DNA from: an uncultured Fidelibacterota bacterium
GTDB taxonomy: Bacteria > Fidelibacterota > Marinisomatia > Marinisomatales > TCS55
Reading direction: 5' to 3'
Length of the DNA: 6,691 nucleotides
Assembly: GCA_913041075.1 (NCBI GenBank)
Contig: CAJWGZ010000054.1
Location: 1 to 6,691 of the forward strand
Positions 4,820 through 6,691 of the stretch are shown in pieces (position 1 is the stretch's first letter; the number at the start of each line of letters is the position of its first letter). The notes under the pieces were generated by a model, which was not told the origin of the DNA, ran no database searches, and worked only from the letters and a program-made list of their open reading frames with translations. The position numbers and the translations under genes were made by a program.

Positions 4820-6691
4820 ATAGATAGCATTTAACAACACTCTCTCACTGGCTCTAAAATAACCCCTGAAATGAGGTTCAGTTGCGAAAATAATTATTTG
4901 CCCTTTCCCATAAGACTCCTGCGTTACCCAGGCAGACTCTGCGATTCGTGATTTGGCTTCCGGCCATAATAATCCACCCAAACGTAGATTTGATTCCTCA
5001 GCTAGCCTTCCAGCAATTTTGACAGGATTTTTTGCCATAAATACATTACCAGTGTTATAAAGTACTGATACATAATTACCACAACCAAATGAAAGCCAAT
5101 GTTCAGGATCCATGTTTACTTTTAGAATTGCACCCTGCGGGCGAAATTTTCTTCCCATCCTATCTATTTCTTTAATGTTTTCCAGTGTTTCCTTGTGCTC
5201 TTCTTTGCTCGGATTTTCCTCTAAATATTCTCCATCCCATAAGGCTACGCTATCTATAGTAACATTTTCTGCTTGTTTCCTAAAGGCCAGGTCACTGTCA
5301 TAGGAATCTAGTTTATTTAATATTTGGCGGCGCAGTCTTACGGAGCTAATGTTTACAGATGAATCAGCTAGAAACGCAGCATTATTACTGTAACTGATTA
5401 ATGTACCACCATCTTTTATCCAATCTTTTAATTTACTAATTCCACTGTCATCCAGTATGCGTTTCAGGTTATTGCCGCTGGGAAGAATAAGAACATTGTA
5501 TTTACTAAGATCTTGCCAACCAAGGCCCATGACATTAATAAGTGATGTACGACTATTCATTCTGGAATCCAGTAAATGCCATGTGGTGCCAAAACTATAA
5601 GTGCTAATTGGTTGTCCGGTTGCGATTGCTATACGTGGATTGATTAACATTGTAAAATCACTACTACCCAAATCTGGTCCGCTAGACACCAATGCTGTAT
5701 TAATAGCAAAGATATCCAATCCATAATCAAAAGCCAGTTTTTTCAACAACCCTTTGTCGAGTCCTTGATTAGCGTTATTCCGGATAATGACACTACCTCT
5801 AGGAAAAAATTCATCTTCTACATTGAATGTTTCTTCCGCACACCATATTTTTACACCATTCTCTAATAATCGGGCAAGAATATGATAAAACTGATCATCA
5901 TTACTCTTGATTGCCCACCCATATTTTGGGTTTTTACCAATTAGTTTTCCTTCTTTCCTATCAGATTTATAGGGTATCATTGGAATTTTTGGCATTACTT
6001 CGGTGTAATAGCTCTCGGTACCATACGCATGTGAAAGAGACCAGGCCGTGACATCATAAAGTGTTGAACCTTGGTCTTTCATGAGCTTCTTACGTTCTTT
6101 CTCCATACTCTTTGTGTCTAAACGAATATCAAATGATAGGATGTTATTTATTAATAGATTCAACGGTTGGTTCATTGGTACGATCAATGATCCCGCAGGT
6201 ATATTTTTCCTTGTCACCTGATCACCTGTGCTGGTGGTAGCTTTTGGCAGTTTTAATTCTTTTTTATTTTTATAAATTTCGATGGTTTGCCGCTTTAAAG
6301 TTTCCGCAAGGGCATCCAAACGACTGGTGTTTGATTCAGATGCAAATACGAATGCTTTTCCAGTATTCTTTGCTGAAACAGCTTTTTTGCGACTATCATA
6401 AAAATCTTGTAGTAATTCTTCTCTGTGATTTGCTATGGTCGTCAAGTTTGCCATGGAGCTAATAAACTGATGGTGCACAGTTTCTCTATATGTGGTGATC
6501 GTACCGTCTTCTTTTTTTACAATTGATCCGTCTGCGCCAGATTGCTCATATAAAATACCGACTAATCCAATGTAAATACCCCACGAACTGCCATACCCTG
6601 GGTAAAATTCTTCATTCCAGTCCCTGGTATAATAACTCCAACCATATTCATCAAAAGCTGCTGCCTGGTCTTTAGCAATATTGTCCCACCA
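4778..6691 (-). CDS. M14 zinc carboxypeptidase-like protein, N-terminus off the right edge
   Basis: The minus-strand frame is open from the right edge to TAA at 4780-4778, giving 637 residues. A GTG at 6478 is internal, because 71 more codons read cleanly upstream to the edge. Residues 30-75 (YPGYGSSWGIYIGLVGILYEQSG and following, then TYRETVHHQ) match the end of the M14 carboxypeptidase domain, with Glu49 as the probable catalytic glutamate. The zinc-binding HxxE segment and any signal peptide would be in the missing 200-260 residues. About 350-510 resembles a class I glutamine amidotransferase-like fold (PRIAIATG, YNVLILPSGNN, GGTLISYS), but no nucleophilic Cys is at the expected elbow, so it is probably non-catalytic. 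The end (GKGQIIIFATEPHFRGYF, LLNAIYLGPG) is the usual close of these large proteins, common in Bacteroidota and exported as a rule. The whole is predicted to be an envelope or secreted peptidase, family length about 830-900. Its last 42 bases overlap the HAD gene. Confidence 0.88.
   Translation of the reverse strand, partial: WWDNIAKDQAAAFDEYGWSYYTRDWNEEFYPGYGSSWGIYIGLVGILYEQSGADGSIVKKEDGTITTYRETVHHQFISSMANLTTIANHREELLQDFYDSRKKAVSAKNTGKAFVFASESNTSRLDALAETLKRQTIEIYKNKKELKLPKATTSTGDQVTRKNIPAGSLIVPMNQPLNLLINNILSFDIRLDTKSMEKERKKLMKDQGSTLYDVTAWSLSHAYGTESYYTEVMPKIPMIPYKSDRKEGKLIGKNPKYGWAIKSNDDQFYHILARLLENGVKIWCAEETFNVEDEFFPRGSVIIRNNANQGLDKGLLKKLAFDYGLDIFAINTALVSSGPDLGSSDFTMLINPRIAIATGQPISTYSFGTTWHLLDSRMNSRTSLINVMGLGWQDLSKYNVLILPSGNNLKRILDDSGISKLKDWIKDGGTLISYSNNAAFLADSSVNISSVRLRRQILNKLDSYDSDLAFRKQAENVTIDSVALWDGEYLEENPSKEEHKETLENIKEIDRMGRKFRPQGAILKVNMDPEHWLSFGCGNYVSVLYNTGNVFMAKNPVKIAGRLAEESNLRLGGLLWPEAKSRIAESAWVTQESYGKGQIIIFATEPHFRGYFRASERVLLNAIYLGPGMGTTHSVSW

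Noticed and set aside
6476..6478. GTG at 6478 as the true start of the M14 gene
   Set aside because: The frame is open for 71 more codons to the window edge, and those residues carry M14 domain sequence, including the likely catalytic Glu.
1..6691. tRNA, rRNA, CRISPR array, insertion sequence or phage gene
   Set aside because: No cloverleaf, regularly spaced direct repeats, transposase motif or terminal inverted repeat pair was seen on either strand.

Overview
The window is AT-rich, gene-dense bacterial chromosome. It holds seven protein-coding genes, two of them cut by the window edges, and no RNA genes, insertion sequences or CRISPR. Most starts have weak or no Shine-Dalgarno sequence. The window also has a HAD phosphatase with a DWNGT motif and a large M14 carboxypeptidase with a glutaminase-like C-terminal half. 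This combination suggests the Bacteroidota or a relative in the FCB group. That is an inference from gene style, not from a marker gene, so it is tentative.

Layout. Positions 1-1115 (minus) encode most of a PIN-PhoH ATPase whose C-terminus lies off the left edge. A 335-base non-coding stretch (1116-1450) separates it from a divergent short-chain dehydrogenase (1451-2302, plus) of the 2,4-dienoyl-CoA reductase type. This stretch contains a 43-base imperfect inverted repeat. Next is a compact minus-strand operon read from 4076 down to 2292: a Nudix hydrolase of the CoA-pyrophosphatase type, a Mak-like ROK sugar kinase, and an unrecognised 87-residue protein with two membrane segments. These three genes are separated by +1 and -1 bases. 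A 50-base divergent gap (4077-4126) leads to a HAD phosphatase on the plus strand (4127-4819). This gene runs 42 bases into the 3' end of a minus-strand M14 zinc carboxypeptidase-like gene (4778-6691), whose N-terminus is off the right edge.

Function. The predicted activities are mostly housekeeping metabolism: breakdown of unsaturated fatty acyl-CoA, CoA or nucleotide clean-up, sugar phosphorylation, phosphate-ester hydrolysis, an RNA-linked ATPase and an envelope or secreted peptidase. The Nudix, ROK and membrane-protein genes are the only set clearly built to be made together. I see no defence system, mobile element or obviously new multi-gene system. The points most worth a second look are the long inverted repeat upstream of the reductase, a missing tetrad Asn in that reductase, the Asp-to-Asn change in HAD motif I, and the small membrane protein whose start is embedded in a hairpin at the kinase stop codon.
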